A stretch of DNA of 64,000 nt, taken from the NCBI RefSeq assembly GCF_002091985.1, contig NZ_MKKX01000020.1, forward strand, positions 124,001-188,000. The letters are read 5' to 3'. Each line of letters begins with the position of its first letter. The first letter of the stretch is position 1. A program made the translations under genes and the position numbers. Under the pieces are notes generated by a model. That model was not told where the DNA came from. It saw nothing but the letters and a program-made list of their open reading frames with translations, and made no database searches. Shown here piece after piece: positions 20,212 to 30,694 of the stretch. The DNA comes from Rhodococcus sp. 1163 (GTDB taxonomy: Bacteria > Actinomycetota > Actinomycetes > Mycobacteriales > Mycobacteriaceae).

Positions 20212-23200
20212 CCCGCAGACTGTCGTCGAGCTTCATTGCGGTCACCTTGTCTCCGCTCACCAGACGCAGATGCACATCCGAAGTACCCGGGTGAGACATC
20301 AATATCTTCTTCAGTGCACCGACTTTGTCGGCCGTGCACTGACGGGTCGGCAGGCTGACGGCCAATGGCTTTGCAACTCCGAAAGCCGAGAGGTCCGGTA
20401 CCGCGAGATCGTTGGCGATCAGTGAAATTCGATCGTCACGCACCGATACTCGACCCTTGACCAGTACCACGGAATCTTCGGTCACGTCTGCGCCGAAGAC
20501 CGAATACGCCTGCGGGAAGAACAGCACCTCGATGCCGCCGACGAGATCTTCCAATTGCGCCGATGCCCAGGTAAGGCCGTTCTTGTTGACGCGCCGGTTG
20601 ACCGAGGCGAGAATTCCGCCGATGGTGACCTGGGTGCCGTCCTTGACGTCGCCTTCGAGAATCGCCGGAATGTTGGTGTCCGACTGCGCATTCAACATGT
20701 GCTCGACACCCAACAGCGGGTGACCGGACACATACAGACCGAGCATTTCTCGTTCGAGTGCCAGTCGATGCTTCGAATCCCACTCCTCGTCCGGAACACG
20801 CACGTTGAACACCGCCGAGATCGACTCGTCGGCGTCCTCGCCGCCGAAGAGATCGAACTGCCCGATCGCCTCGGCCTTCTTGGTGCCCATCACCGCATCG
20901 ATAGCGTCGGCGTGAATGAGCATCAACCCTTTTCGAGGGTGGTCCAGTGAATCGAAGGCGCCCGCCTTGATGAGCGACTCGGTGACCTTCTTGCTACATG
21001 CAACCGCATCGATCTTCTGGAGATAGTCGGAGAAATCGGTGTACTTCGACTTCTCCGACCTCGCACGAAGAATGGAAGCCACAACGTTGGTGCCGACGTT
21101 GCGCACTGCGCCGAGACCGAAACGAATGTCCGTGCCGACGGAGGCGAAGTTGAGTTCGGATTCGTTGACGTCCGGCGGCAACACGGTGATACCGAGCTTG
21201 CGGCAGTCGGCCAGATACAGCGCTGCCTTGTCCTTGTCGTCACCGACACTGGTGAGAAGCCCTGCCATGTACTCGGCCGGGTAGTTCGCCTTCAGATACG
21301 CCGTCCAGTAGGACACCAGACCGTAACCGGCGGAGTGCGACTTGTTGAACGCGTAACCGGCGAACGGCAGAACCGTATCCCACAGCGCCTTGATAGCTGC
21401 CTCGGAAAACCCGTTGTCCAGCATGCCCTGCCGGAACCCGGCATACGCCTTCTCCAGCTCCGAAAGCTTCTTCTTACCCATCGCCCGACGCAGCAGGTCG
21501 GCCTGGCCGAGCGAGTAGCCGGCCACCTTCTGCGCCAACTGCATGATCTGCTCCTGGTACACGACCAGTCCGTAGGTCTCGCCGAGAATCACCTTGAGGG
21601 GTTCTTCGAGTTCGGCGTGAATGGGCTTGACCTCTTGTCGAGCATTCTTACGATCTGCGTAATCGTTGTGCGAGTTCATCCCCATCGGGCCCGGGCGGTA
21701 CAACGCGAGAACTGCGACGATGTCCTCGAATCCGGTGGGCTGCATGCGTCGGAGCAGATCTCGCATTGCACTGCCGTCGAGCTGGAACACGCCGAGAGTG
21801 TCACCGCGCGAAAGCAATTCGAACGTCGCCGGATCATCGAGCGGCAACGCATCGAGATCGATGTCGATACCTCGGTTGGCCTTGATGTTCTCGATCGCAT
21901 CACCGATGACGGTGAGGTTTCGCAGCCCGAGGAAGTCCATCTTGAGCAGGCCGATCGCCTCACACGACGGGTAGTCCCAGCCGGTGATGATTGCGCCGTC
22001 CTGCGCACGCTTCCAGACCGGGATCGCGTCGGTGAGCGGCTCGGAGGACATGATCACCGCGCAGGCGTGCACGCCGGCGTTACGGATCAGCCCTTCGAGA
22101 CCTTTGGCCGTTTTGTAGATCGTCGCGACATCGGGATTGGAATCGATGAGCGCACGGACTTCGGTGGCTTCCTTGTACCGCTCGTGCGCCGGATCGGTGA
22201 TCCCGGCAACCGAGATGTCCTTGGCCATGATGGGAGGCGGAAGCGCCTTGGTGATCTGATCGGCGATACCGAACCCCGGCTGCCCGAACTGAACGCGGGC
22301 GGCATCCTTGATCGCGGCCTTCGTCTTGATGGTTCCGAAGGTGATGACCTGAGCGACGCGGTCGCTGCCCCACTTCTCGGTTGCATAGCGGACCATCTCA
22401 CCACGCCGGCGATCATCGAAGTCGATATCGATATCGGGCATCGACACGCGCTCGGGGTTCAGGAACCGCTCGAACAACAGTCCGTGCGGTAGTGGATCGA
22501 TATTGGTGATCCCCATCGAGTACGCCACGAGCGAGCCTGCAGCCGAGCCACGGCCGGGCCCGACCCGGATGCCGACGGCCTTTGCATGGTTGATGAGGTC
22601 TCCGACGACGAGGAAGTACGCCGGGAACCCCATTTCGAGGATGACGCCGATCTCGTATTCGGCCCGGGCGAGGTATTCCTCCGTCGGGCCGTCGGGGAAT
22701 CGGCGGTCCAGCCCGGTCATGACCTCGTGCCGAAGCCACGTTCCCTGGGTGTGTCCTTCGGGAACAGGGAAGATCGGCATCCGGTCACGGTGCGCCCACA
22801 CGTCGTCGTAGGGCTGGACGCGCTCGGCGATGACAAGCGTGCTGTCGCAGGCGCCAGGAACCTGGTCGTCCCATAGTTCGCGCATCTCTGCTGCCGACTT
22901 GAGGTAGTAACCGTCGCCGTCGAACTTGAAGCGGGTGGGATCGCTGAGAGTCTTGCCCGTCTGAATGCACAGCAGCGCCTCGTGATTGACCGCTGCGTCT
23001 TTCGTGACGTAATGGCAGTCGTTCGTGGCGAGTGGCGGGATCGACAGCTTCTTGCTGATCTCGAGCAGCCCCTCGCGGACTCGACGCTCGATCGACAACC
23101 CGTGGTCCATCAACTCTACGAAGAAATTCTCCGGGCCCCAGATTTCCTGCCACTTGGCGGCAGCCTCCATCGCCTCGCGGTCCTGACCGAGCCGAAGTCG

Positions 23201-23680
23201 CGTCTGCACCTCACCGGACGGGCACCCGGTGGTGGCAATGATGCCTTCCGCATGTGTGGCGATGAGCTCTTCGTCCATTCGTGCCCACTTGCCCAACTGG
23301 CCCTCGATGGATGCCAGCGAGGACAACTTGAACAAGTTGCGCAGACCGGTGGCGTTCTCGGCGACCATCGTCATGTGCGTGTACGCGCCACTGCCGGACA
23401 CGTCGTCGGACTTCTGACTCCGGTCGCCCCAGAGCACGCGCTTCTTGTTGAATCTGGACTCGGGCGCGACATACGCCTCGATGCCGATGATCGGCTTGAT
23501 GCCGGCCTTCTTGGCCTCGTTGTAGAACTCGCTCGCGCCGTACATGTTGCCGTGGTCGGTCATCCCGACCGCGGTCATCCCCAAGCGTCCGGCCTCGGCG
23601 AACATCGGCGCGATCTTCGCGGCCCCGTCGAGCATCGAGTACTCGGTGTGGTTATGCAGATGAACGAACGAGTCAGCCAC
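20144..23680 (-). CDS. dnaE: DNA polymerase III alpha subunit DnaE1
   Basis: Replicative polymerase. 1178 residues from the GTG at 23680, chosen because AGGAG has normal spacing to it but sits only 2 bases from the ATG at 23686. The N-terminal PHP domain starts [15 protein letters not shown] and keeps the metal-ligand histidines, so it probably has the intrinsic 3'-5' proofreading known for mycobacterial DnaE1. Polymerase aspartates are in PDIDIDF (about 416-421) and [10 protein letters not shown] (about 582). The C-terminal part holds the helix-hairpin-helix, the OB fold ([15 protein letters not shown]) and the tau-binding tail. It lies downstream of lspA, the pseudouridine synthase and a membrane protein on the same strand. 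Confidence 0.97.
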   Translation of the reverse strand: MADSFVHLHNHTEYSMLDGAAKIAPMFAEAGRLGMTAVGMTDHGNMYGASEFYNEAKKAGIKPIIGIEAYVAPESRFNKKRVLWGDRSQKSDDVSGSGAYTHMTMVAENATGLRNLFKLSSLASIEGQLGKWARMDEELIATHAEGIIATTGCPSGEVQTRLRLGQDREAMEAAAKWQEIWGPENFFVELMDHGLSIERRVREGLLEISKKLSIPPLATNDCHYVTKDAAVNHEALLCIQTGKTLSDPTRFKFDGDGYYLKSAAEMRELWDDQVPGACDSTLVIAERVQPYDDVWAHRDRMPIFPVPEGHTQGTWLRHEVMTGLDRRFPDGPTEEYLARAEYEIGVILEMGFPAYFLVVGDLINHAKAVGIRVGPGRGSAAGSLVAYSMGITNIDPLPHGLLFERFLNPERVSMPDIDIDFDDRRRGEMVRYATEKWGSDRVAQVITFGTIKTKAAIKDAARVQFGQPGFGIADQITKALPPPIMAKDISVAGITDPAHERYKEATEVRALIDSNPDVATIYKTAKGLEGLIRNAGVHACAVIMSSEPLTDAIPVWKRAQDGAIITGWDYPSCEAIGLLKMDFLGLRNLTVIGDAIENIKANRGIDIDLDALPLDDPATFELLSRGDTLGVFQLDGSAMRDLLRRMQPTGFEDIVAVLALYRPGPMGMNSHNDYADRKNARQEVKPIHAELEEPLKVILGETYGLVVYQEQIMQLAQKVAGYSLGQADLLRRAMGKKKLSELEKAYAGFRQGMLDNGFSEAAIKALWDTVLPFAGYAFNKSHSAGYGLVSYWTAYLKANYPAEYMAGLLTSVGDDKDKAALYLADCRKLGITVLPPDVNESELNFASVGTDIRFGLGAVRNVGTNVVASILRARSEKSKYTDFSDYLQKIDAVACSKKVTESLIKAGAFDSLDHPRKGLMLIHADAIDAVMGTKKAEAIGQFDLFGGEDADESISAVFNVRVPDEEWDSKHRLALEREMLGLYVSGHPLLGVEHMLNAQSDTNIPAILEGDVKDGTQVTIGGILASVNRRVNKNGLTWASAQLEDLVGGIEVLFFPQAYSVFGADVTEDSVVLVKGRVSVRDDRISLIANDLAVPDLSAFGVAKPLAVSLPTRQCTADKVGALKKILMSHPGTSDVHLRLVSGDKVTAMKLDDSLRVTPTSALMGDLKALFGPGCLAG

Positions 23681-23893
23681 GAACATGTCTCCTGAAGGTC
23701 GAACTGTGTGTGAATCTCGGTCGAAAGTCTCGGGCAGTGCCAATCGCGCCAGCGGGAAGGATCTATACCGAAGCCCACCCACTCTAAGCGTTCGAACCGA
23801 CAGATTTTCCATGCTGTCGGTGTGTCCTGCGGGAACGATGACCGTGTCCTGCAGCTCTCGAGACAGGTGTGACGAAAGCGACGGAAGTCGCCG

Positions 23894-24559
23894 TCATCGC
23901 GGCGGGGGCACGGGCCCGTCGTCGGGAAGGGGGCCCACGACGGAAACGAATTCGGGAAGCAACACTCGTACCGCGAAGCGACCGGCAATCGCGTCCGCGG
24001 GTAACGCTTCGACCGCTCGCACTCCCTCGGTGTTCTCGATGGCAAGCAACGCCGACGGAGTGGCACGTAGTACCGCGCCGACGACACAGTCACAACCGGA
24101 GCCGAGCCGCGCGGCCGATGCGGCGTCGATTTGAGATTGGCGGTCCCACTGCCCGGCGCTCATTCCGAGTCTCGACGCGGCGACGCTTTCGGCCCCCAGC
24201 ACGGATTGCTCGCTCCCCGCGACACCGATGTCGATCACCTGGCTTTGCACGCGGTCCATCGGTACTCGCAGAAGCACCCGTGCAATCCGCTCACCGTCGG
24301 CGACTGCAACCAGCCGCTGCGGGGAAAGTGGCGTATCGAAAGAAACGAGAGCCCAACGCGGATTGCCGTCATCGACTCCGCGAAGGGTCCCCCTCGCCAT
24401 GTCGAGGTAATCCGACACCATCTCACCGTTGTCCGGCCCGAGTCGATCGGTGTTCACCCCGGGGCGCGGAAGCGGATTCATCGCCCCGACCAACCAGAGC
24501 AGTCCGACCACGACTGCCACCAACACGCCCGCCTCGAGTGCCCCGCCGAACCGTCTCAT
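23894..24559 (-). CDS. Membrane-anchored protein of unknown function downstream of the pseudouridine synthase
   Basis: 221 residues from the ATG at 24559, which overlaps the stop codon of the preceding gene (ATGA). One membrane segment near residues 9-30 ([16 protein letters not shown]) is followed by an extracytoplasmic domain of about 190 residues, ending in a proline-rich tail. Two cysteines lie close together (SGCDCVVG). I do not recognise the domain; it looks like a lineage-specific actinobacterial protein. The overlap places it in the lspA operon, so it should be made with the signal peptidase and the pseudouridine synthase. Confidence 0.75.
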   Translation of the reverse strand: MRRFGGALEAGVLVAVVVGLLWLVGAMNPLPRPGVNTDRLGPDNGEMVSDYLDMARGTLRGVDDGNPRWALVSFDTPLSPQRLVAVADGERIARVLLRVPMDRVQSQVIDIGVAGSEQSVLGAESVAASRLGMSAGQWDRQSQIDAASAARLGSGCDCVVGAVLRATPSALLAIENTEGVRAVEALPADAIAGRFAVRVLLPEFVSVVGPLPDDGPVPPPR

Positions 24560-25482
24560 GCCTTGCGCAATACCTCCAGCGCGTGCTGAAGATCGGCGGG
24601 ATACTCGCTTTCGATCTCGACCCATCGGCCGTCGGATGGGTGGGTGAATCCCAACGACTTGGCATGCAGCCACTGACGCTCCAGACCGAGCCGTGCTGCG
24701 AGTTTAGGGTCCGCCCCGTAAGTCAGGTCGCCACAGCAAGGATGCCGGAGCGCCGAGAAGTGCACCCGAATCTGATGCGTGCGACCGGTCTCTAGGTGCA
24801 CGTCCAACAAGCTCGCAGCCTGAAAAGCCTCGATCGTGTCGTAGTGCGTCACACTGGCTTTGCCGTCGGCACGTACAGCGAACTTCCAATCGTTGCTGCC
24901 GTGGCGCCCGATCGGGGCATCGATCGTCCCGCTGCTCGGGTCCGGATGTCCCTGCACCAGAGCGTGATACCGCTTGGAGATGGTCCGCTCCTTGAACGCG
25001 CGCTTGAGTACTGTGTACGCGCGCTCCGAGGTGGCGACCATCATCACACCCGAGGTACCGACGTCGAGACGATGCACGATGCCCTGACGCTCGTGCGACC
25101 CGGACGTCGAGATTCGATACCCGGCAGCAGCCAGTCCACCGATCACGGTGGGGCCGGTCCAGCCGACGCTCGCATGCGCAGCCACTCCCACCGGCTTGTC
25201 CACCGCGACGATATCGTCGTCGGCGTAGAGAATGGCCATTCCCGGGACCGGCTGCGCCACGACCGTCAACTCACGGGCGGGCTCAGGCAATTCGACCTCG
25301 AGCCATGTGCCTGCCGACAGGCGGTCGGATTTACCGACTTTGACACCGTCGACAACTACCGAGCCCTCTTCCGCGAGCGTGGCCACCACGGTCCTGGAGA
25401 AGCCGAGCAGCCGAGAGACGCCTGCGTCGACACGCATGCCGTCGAGCCCGTCGGGAACCGGCATCGAACGTGATTCCCTCAT
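24556..25482 (-). CDS. RluA-family 23S rRNA pseudouridine synthase
   Basis: Converts specific uridines to pseudouridine in rRNA, RluD-type by domain layout. 308 residues from the ATG at 25482, which overlaps the lspA stop (ATGA). It has an N-terminal S4 RNA-binding domain (about 17-65, [14 protein letters not shown]) and a catalytic domain with Asp140 in [12 protein letters not shown], then [13 protein letters not shown] second ATG at 25464 is possible. It closely resembles the mycobacterial protein encoded beside lspA, and the lspA-synthase pairing is widely conserved in bacteria. The exact rRNA target position is not evident. Confidence 0.92.
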   Translation of the reverse strand: MRESRSMPVPDGLDGMRVDAGVSRLLGFSRTVVATLAEEGSVVVDGVKVGKSDRLSAGTWLEVELPEPARELTVVAQPVPGMAILYADDDIVAVDKPVGVAAHASVGWTGPTVIGGLAAAGYRISTSGSHERQGIVHRLDVGTSGVMMVATSERAYTVLKRAFKERTISKRYHALVQGHPDPSSGTIDAPIGRHGSNDWKFAVRADGKASVTHYDTIEAFQAASLLDVHLETGRTHQIRVHFSALRHPCCGDLTYGADPKLAARLGLERQWLHAKSLGFTHPSDGRWVEIESEYPADLQHALEVLRKA

Positions 25483-26120
25483 TTTTCCACTGCCGTCGTC
25501 GCTGTGTCGTTCTTCTTCGACTCGGTACGTCGGCCGTTCGGTTCGAGCCCGAACAGGCTCAACGCGACCAGCAGAATTGCGCCGCACACGATCGAGGAGT
25601 CGGCGACGTTGAATACTGGCCACCACCCCACCGACACGAAATCGACCACGTGACCTTGCAACGGCCCTGGGGAACGAAAGAACCGATCGATGAGGTTTCC
25701 GAGCGCGCCACCGAGAACGAGTCCGAGACCGAGTGCCCACCAGGGCGAACGCAACGTCCGTCCGATCCGAATCACGCCGATCACGACGCACACCGCCACG
25801 ATGGTGAGCAACCAGGTCATCCCGGTTGCCATGGAGAACGCGGCGCCGGGGTTACGCACCAGACGCAGGGTGACGACGTCGCCGAAAATCTCGACCGGTC
25901 TGCCCGGCGAAATCCAATGGACGACGGCGATCTTGGTCGCAAGGTCGAAAGCGAGGACGACGAACGCGATCACGACCAGCATCCGGGTACGCAGCGGCTT
26001 GTCGGGCACGCCGTCCGACTTCGGGGATTCCGCAGGGATATGCGCGCCGGTCTGCGCAGCGTCGGGCTTGTCGGCAGTACTGTCGGGGCTGGTCGGATCG
26101 GTCGGGCGGTCTTCACTCAC
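25479..26120 (-). CDS. lspA: Lipoprotein signal peptidase II LspA
   Basis: Aspartyl protease in the inner membrane that removes signal peptides from prolipoproteins after lipid attachment. 213 residues from the GTG at 26120. The catalytic aspartates are Asp145 (GNLIDR) and Asp174 (NVADSS), with NPGAAFSMA at 90-98 and four membrane helices. The first 45 or so residues form a polar, P/D/S-rich cytoplasmic extension that is longer than in most LspA proteins. First gene of the lspA - pseudouridine synthase - membrane protein run. At least three predicted lipoproteins nearby would be its substrates. Confidence 0.96.
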   Translation of the reverse strand: MSEDRPTDPTSPDSTADKPDAAQTGAHIPAESPKSDGVPDKPLRTRMLVVIAFVVLAFDLATKIAVVHWISPGRPVEIFGDVVTLRLVRNPGAAFSMATGMTWLLTIVAVCVVIGVIRIGRTLRSPWWALGLGLVLGGALGNLIDRFFRSPGPLQGHVVDFVSVGWWPVFNVADSSIVCGAILLVALSLFGLEPNGRRTESKKNDTATTAVEK

Positions 26121-26210
26121 ACCCCCATCATGTCGCATCGAGACCTCGCACCACACATCCGGATCGGCGGCGACCACTCTCGCGGGCGCCGTGTCCGTAA
26201 TCTGGGTGCC

Positions 26211-27140
26211 GTGATCTCGACTTCGAAAACCTCCGTACGACGTCTACGCGGACTTGCCGCCGTCGCCGCAATCGCCACTCTCATGACGGCATGCACATCC
26301 TCGGGCGAGGACACGTCGGTGACCGCGACGAGCCCGTCCCCTACCTCCGGCGTCTCGCTACCCGTCACCCCGGTGACGACAACTCTGTTGGACCCGGGCG
26401 CGGAACCACGATCGACCGTGACCGCTGTGCGCAGCGGCGATCAGACGGTTCAGCTGTCCACCCGTTCGGCAGTGACTCAGCAGATCGACGATCAGGCAGT
26501 GCAGGACTTCTCCACCCCCGAGCTCACTCTGCCGTTGACCGCGACGGACATGGACTCCTCCGACACGGTGAACCTTCGCGTCGGCAAGGCGACGTCAGCA
26601 GACCAACGACTCACCGACGCGTTGGCGCCCGCGGAAGGTTCGGCCGCCTCTTTGACCATGACCGATACCGGGGCGATCACCGCGCTGACGATCACTCCGT
26701 CGGACGAGACACAGGATTCAGCACGTGCGGCCATCGAACAGGCGCTGAACCAGGCCGTGTACAGGTCGGTCTCGTATCCGGACGCCGAGATCGGCGTCGG
26801 CGCCGTGTGGACCGTGGAACAACAGGTCATCAGCGGAGTGACGCTCAACCAGGTGACGACCGCAACGCTGAGATCACGGGACGGCGACCGCTTGACCATC
26901 GACCTGCGGATAGACCAGACACCCGAGTCGACCACGCTGGAACTGCCCGACGACGCCGGTTCGCTCGCCATCGATTCCTACACCATGACCGGAACGGGAA
27001 CCCTCGAAGTCGACGCCGGGAAACCACTTCCGTTGTCGGGTGAGGTCACGGTCGGTGGCAAACAGCAGTACAGCGACCCCGAAGGATCGACCGTGCTGCG
27101 TCAGGACATCAGCGACACCGTTCGATGGACCACGCCATGA
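26211..27140 (+). CDS. Secreted lipoprotein, unknown function
   Basis: 309-residue predicted lipoprotein. The signal peptide has arginines (KTSVRRLR), a hydrophobic core and the lipobox LMTAC (Cys28), followed by an S/T/P-rich linker and a beta-rich domain with repeated TLEL/TIDL strands. No catalytic motif is visible. GTG at 26211 is the first start compatible with the signal peptide; no clear ribosome-binding site is present. It diverges from lspA with a 90-bp gap and overlaps the start of the next lipoprotein gene (ATGA), so the two are probably made together. Confidence 0.8.
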   Translation: MISTSKTSVRRLRGLAAVAAIATLMTACTSSGEDTSVTATSPSPTSGVSLPVTPVTTTLLDPGAEPRSTVTAVRSGDQTVQLSTRSAVTQQIDDQAVQDFSTPELTLPLTATDMDSSDTVNLRVGKATSADQRLTDALAPAEGSAASLTMTDTGAITALTITPSDETQDSARAAIEQALNQAVYRSVSYPDAEIGVGAVWTVEQQVISGVTLNQVTTATLRSRDGDRLTIDLRIDQTPESTTLELPDDAGSLAIDSYTMTGTGTLEVDAGKPLPLSGEVTVGGKQQYSDPEGSTVLRQDISDTVRWTTP

Positions 27141-27886
27141 TGTCGCGTCCACTGGTGCTCACTGCTCTGGCCGTCGCGACGGCATTGTCTGCCGCCGCCT
27201 GCGGTGGGTCCGATGCCCCGTCCGATGACGCACCGAAGGTCGCACTCGGCCCGGCTGTCGCCGCACCCGATCTCTTGTTGGGATCACCGATCACCGATTC
27301 GGCGACGTTACAGTCCGCGATGCTCACCATGGATCTACTGCCCGACGGATTTGCGCCGATTCCCGACCCGGTCCGTGATCTCGGCATGGATCCGGCTCCC
27401 GAGTACGACGCACCGGACCGATCGGGCACCGATCCGCAAGCCTGCGGCGACGTCCTCGCACCGATCGAGCGACAGGTGCCCGGTGCGTCTGCTGGAGCCG
27501 ACGTGCGTTACTCGGGTCCGAACTTTTCTTCGCTGGACGAGGACGCGGCGAGCTACCCCGGCCGCGGGGCAGCTGAGGCCTTCACTGCGCTTCAAAACAC
27601 TTTCGCTCAGTGCACCGAATACTCCGGCACCGATGCGGATGGGGTGCGCATCGACTACCGACTCGAAGGTCGCGAGCAAAAAACGGTCGGCGACGCGTCG
27701 GTCTCGGTGCGCCTGACCATCGACAGTGGCGGTTACACACTGATATCGGACGTCGTAGTTGCTGTGGTCGATTCGACGGTCGTGCAACTTGTCGGGACCG
27801 ACCAGGAAGCGTTCGATTCAGCGCTGATGACCGAGCTGGCCACGACGGCGGTGGATCGCATCAGAGGCGCCGACCGAGGCGTATAG
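27137..27886 (+). CDS. Secreted lipoprotein, resembles PknH-type sensor domains
   Basis: 249-residue predicted lipoprotein from the ATG at 27137, coupled to the preceding gene by a 4-base overlap. The signal peptide ends in LSAAAC (Cys22). The mature domain has two well-spaced cysteines (ACGDVL and FAQCTEY) that probably form a disulfide, and an alternating strand pattern near the C terminus (SVRLTIDS, VVVAVVDSTVVQLV). This resembles the extracellular sensor domain found in mycobacterial PknH and related lipoproteins. That is a weak pattern-level assignment; no ligand can be predicted. Confidence 0.75.
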   Translation: MMSRPLVLTALAVATALSAAACGGSDAPSDDAPKVALGPAVAAPDLLLGSPITDSATLQSAMLTMDLLPDGFAPIPDPVRDLGMDPAPEYDAPDRSGTDPQACGDVLAPIERQVPGASAGADVRYSGPNFSSLDEDAASYPGRGAAEAFTALQNTFAQCTEYSGTDADGVRIDYRLEGREQKTVGDASVSVRLTIDSGGYTLISDVVVAVVDSTVVQLVGTDQEAFDSALMTELATTAVDRIRGADRGV

Positions 27887-27934
27887 AACGACGCGTGTCC
27901 GCTACTTCTTCGCGCACCTCACCCCGGACACGCA

Positions 27935-27972
27935 AATGCCGGTGCCGTCCCAAAAGGGACGACACCGGCATT
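27935..27972. terminator. Bidirectional terminator hairpin
   Basis: 17-base arms AATGCCGGTGCCGTCCC and GGGACGACACCGGCATT with an AAAA loop; one position is a G-U wobble. It lies between the convergent lipoprotein genes, 49 bases after one and 23 after the other, so it can serve both. Confidence 0.85.
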
Positions 27973-27994
27973 GATCCGATCGAGTGCTACGAGA

Positions 27995-28507
27995 TCAAGC
28001 GCACGCGGGCGAAGTCAGCTGCGCGAGCTGTACGAGGCCACACGCGTTGTCCTTGGACAGCTTCCACTTTCCGTCTTCGGCGACGAAGGTGAAGTTGCCG
28101 GGGTTGGCCTGACCGTTGATCGTCAGCGTTGCGCCTGCATTGAGTGTGCCGTCGCCCAAGTCGTCGACGCTCGTGATCTGAATATCAGCACCGTTCGCCA
28201 CGGCTGCGGCCGCGACCTGGTTGATGAGATCGGGATCGGCCTCGGCACCCTGGATGAGCTGAGCCTTCTCCTCCACCGGCACCGCTGGATCGAGCCCGCG
28301 AAGCAGCTCGGTGTTCAGCTCTTCCGCCGACGGAACCGGCGGGTAGTCGCCGCTCGCGTCGGGCGCGGCCGAAGCGGAAGATGCCGCAGAAGTGGTGGTG
28401 GTGGTTGGGGTTTTGCCTTCATCGTCCGATCCGCACGCGGTCATCGTGAACGCTGCGGCGATCGCGATGCCTGCAACCATGGCCTTGCTGGTGTTACGAA
28501 GCTTCAA
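27995..28507 (-). CDS. Secreted lipoprotein similar to low-molecular-weight antigen MTB12
   Basis: 170-residue predicted lipoprotein of the MTB12/CFP-2-like family found in mycobacteria and rhodococci. The start is probably TTG at 28507, with AAAGGA 7 bases upstream; an ATG at 28543 lacks such a site. The signal peptide ends in the lipobox FTMTAC (Cys25). A T/S/A-rich linker precedes the conserved domain (YPPVPSAEELNTELLRGLDP to the C terminus), which is NTF2-like in overall pattern and has two cysteines near the end. The mycobacterial relatives are secreted antigens of unknown activity. Confidence 0.82.
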   Translation of the reverse strand: MKLRNTSKAMVAGIAIAAAFTMTACGSDDEGKTPTTTTTSAASSASAAPDASGDYPPVPSAEELNTELLRGLDPAVPVEEKAQLIQGAEADPDLINQVAAAAVANGADIQITSVDDLGDGTLNAGATLTINGQANPGNFTFVAEDGKWKLSKDNACGLVQLAQLTSPACA

Positions 28508-28650
28508 GTGCTTGTCCTTTTCACTCTGATCGCCAGCGATCACTGTCGATCACTGCGGGTTCAACTTGTCATAGTTCGTCTCGGGTGCCCCACTATGCCA
28601 TCCGAAATCTCGCACGGCCAGATTCGGGTACCGACCGGTAGGAACTTGCA

Positions 28651-29988
28651 TCACTGGAGACTGTCGAGCGCGTCTGCCACGAGGAGCATCTCGTCCCCCT
28701 CCGCAAAAGTACGAGCCCTACCCGGTCCGGAAGATCGGGTCTCGAAACGAACCGTCACCACGGAATGGCCTGCCCCCTGTATCCACCCGTGTCCGTACTC
28801 AGGATGCCTTACATCCATCCCGGGGTGCCACCTCGGGCTCGGTTCCGTCGCGACAGGCGTTGGGTCCGCGGTGGTCGCCGGATCGTCGAGCACATCGTCT
28901 GCGTGGTAGTCCAGCTCAGGAAACAGCGAGCCCTGTTGGACGGTCGACAACCCGGCCAAACCCACTCCTACCAAGCGAATCGGGCCCAGTTCCACCGGGT
29001 CGAGCACCAGTCGCTGGGCCGCGGCAACGATCGTTTGTTTGTCGACGGTTGCGTACGGAAGGGTCACCGAGCGCGTGAGGATACTCATGTCTGCTTTACG
29101 TAATTTCAAGACGACAGTTCGAGCGCCTCGGCCGTCCTTGCACAACCTACGATGGGCGGCGTCGCCACTCGATTCCACTGCGGCGCGCAGTTGGGCCAGC
29201 GTCACCAGATCATGTGCGAACGTCGTTTCGGCGCTGACCTGCTTCGCTTCGGCTCGCTCGGCTACCGCGCGATCGTCGATTCCCCGTGCAAGTCTGTGCA
29301 GGCTCGGTCCGACCGTCGCCCCGAGAATCGAGGCAACCTCCGATTCCGAAGTGGAGACGAAGGTGCCGATCGTGTCGATCCCGAGCCTGCGAAGCTTCTC
29401 CTCCGCCACCGGACCTATCCCCCACAGCTTGCGCACGGGCAATGCCGCCATCAACTCCGTCTGCTCGTGCGGAGTGACGACCTTGACACCATCCGGCTTG
29501 GCGAGACCGGATGCAATTTTCGCAATCTGCTTTCCGGTACCCGCGCCGATCGACGCCACCAAGCCGGTTTCCGCCCGCACCAGAGTCCTCAGTGACTCGC
29601 AGAAGTCGAGTACCTCTGCCGACGTCGCACCCGCAAGCTCGGACGGCTCCCCGAACGCCTCGTCCATCGACAACTGTTCCAAGATCGGCATCGGAGTACG
29701 TAGAGCGTCGAACACTCGGCGACTGAGCGCCTGATACAAGGAACCTCGGGGCGGCAACACGACGGCACCTCCCCCGACAAGCCGTCGTGCCTGATGCATG
29801 GGCATGGCCGAACGAGCGCCGAAAACTCGTGCCTCATAGCTGCATCCGGCAACGACCCCGCGTCCACCGGCCCCACCCACCAGTACCGGCCTCCCCCGCA
29901 ACGTGGGACGGGTCAGCTGCTCGACGGATGCAAAGAACGCGTCCATGTCGAGATGCAGGACCCACCGCGCGCTGCGAGAATCCGTCAT
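28651..29988 (-). CDS. dinB: DNA polymerase IV (Y-family translesion polymerase) DinB
   Basis: Error-prone polymerase that bypasses damaged template bases. 445 residues. Catalytic metal ligands are in [11 protein letters not shown] (Asp14) and SMDEAF (Asp109/Glu110). The thumb and little-finger domains follow, with the beta-clamp motif QQGSLFPEL near residue 360. A C-terminal extension of about 75 residues ([18 protein letters not shown] onward) is typical of actinobacterial DinB1 but missing from E. coli Pol IV. It lies 58 bases downstream of def. I see no LexA box in the short gap, so SOS control is not indicated. Confidence 0.95.
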   Translation of the reverse strand: MTDSRSARWVLHLDMDAFFASVEQLTRPTLRGRPVLVGGAGGRGVVAGCSYEARVFGARSAMPMHQARRLVGGGAVVLPPRGSLYQALSRRVFDALRTPMPILEQLSMDEAFGEPSELAGATSAEVLDFCESLRTLVRAETGLVASIGAGTGKQIAKIASGLAKPDGVKVVTPHEQTELMAALPVRKLWGIGPVAEEKLRRLGIDTIGTFVSTSESEVASILGATVGPSLHRLARGIDDRAVAERAEAKQVSAETTFAHDLVTLAQLRAAVESSGDAAHRRLCKDGRGARTVVLKLRKADMSILTRSVTLPYATVDKQTIVAAAQRLVLDPVELGPIRLVGVGLAGLSTVQQGSLFPELDYHADDVLDDPATTADPTPVATEPSPRWHPGMDVRHPEYGHGWIQGAGHSVVTVRFETRSSGPGRARTFAEGDEMLLVADALDSLQ

Positions 29989-30046
29989 GAGCGAGAAACC
30001 TCGCGTGGATCACGACACTCCACCGTTGTCTCCCCCGGCCGGTCTC

Positions 30047-30694
30047 TCACTCTTGGCTGAGCTCGAAGCCCAACGCCGCTGCCGCCCGCTGTGGTGACCG
30101 ATCGCGCCACAGTTCGCCGTAGACCTCGTTCGCGGCCAGGGATCTGGTGACAGCCTTGTCGATATAGACCGTGCCGTCGAGGTGATCGGTCTCATGCGCC
30201 ACGATCCGTGCCGGCCACCCGCGAAAGATCTCGTCGATCTCCTTGCCGTTCGAATCGACACATTCGAGCCGAACGGCCGCAGGACGCGAAACGACTGCTT
30301 GATACCCGGGCACCGACAGACACCCCTCGAAGAACGAGCGTCGAGCATCCCCGATCGCGGTGTACGTGGGATTGACGAGAACCTGAAACGGCACCGGCGT
30401 GCGCTCGCGCGCCTCCGCCATCTCCGGGTCCACCTCGTACATGTCCTCGATCACCGCTATCCGCAGTGGAATACCGATCTGCGGAGCAGCCAATCCCACG
30501 CCCGGCGCATCGTGCATCGTCGCCCGCATGACCTCGACGAGCCGCTCGAGTGTCCGAATCTCGAGTTGATCGACCAATGGCGCGGCCGGCGCCCGAAGCA
30601 CCGGTTCGCCGACGACCACGATCTTCACGACGCCACCGCGAGCCGAGGAGAGAATCTCGCGGACAGCATCTTCCATCGATGCGGCTGCCGTCAT
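30047..30694 (-). CDS. def: Peptide deformylase
   Basis: Metalloenzyme that removes the formyl group from nascent proteins. 215 residues. All three motifs are present: GVGLAAPQ (65-72), EGCLSVPG with metal ligand Cys125, and HETDHLDG with His167, Glu168 and His171. The N-terminal extension of about 20 residues is longer than in E. coli Def. The ATG overlaps the ileS stop (ATGA), giving an ileS-def operon that links aminoacylation and protein maturation. Confidence 0.96.
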   Translation of the reverse strand: MTAAASMEDAVREILSSARGGVVKIVVVGEPVLRAPAAPLVDQLEIRTLERLVEVMRATMHDAPGVGLAAPQIGIPLRIAVIEDMYEVDPEMAEARERTPVPFQVLVNPTYTAIGDARRSFFEGCLSVPGYQAVVSRPAAVRLECVDSNGKEIDEIFRGWPARIVAHETDHLDGTVYIDKAVTRSLAANEVYGELWRDRSPQRAAAALGFELSQE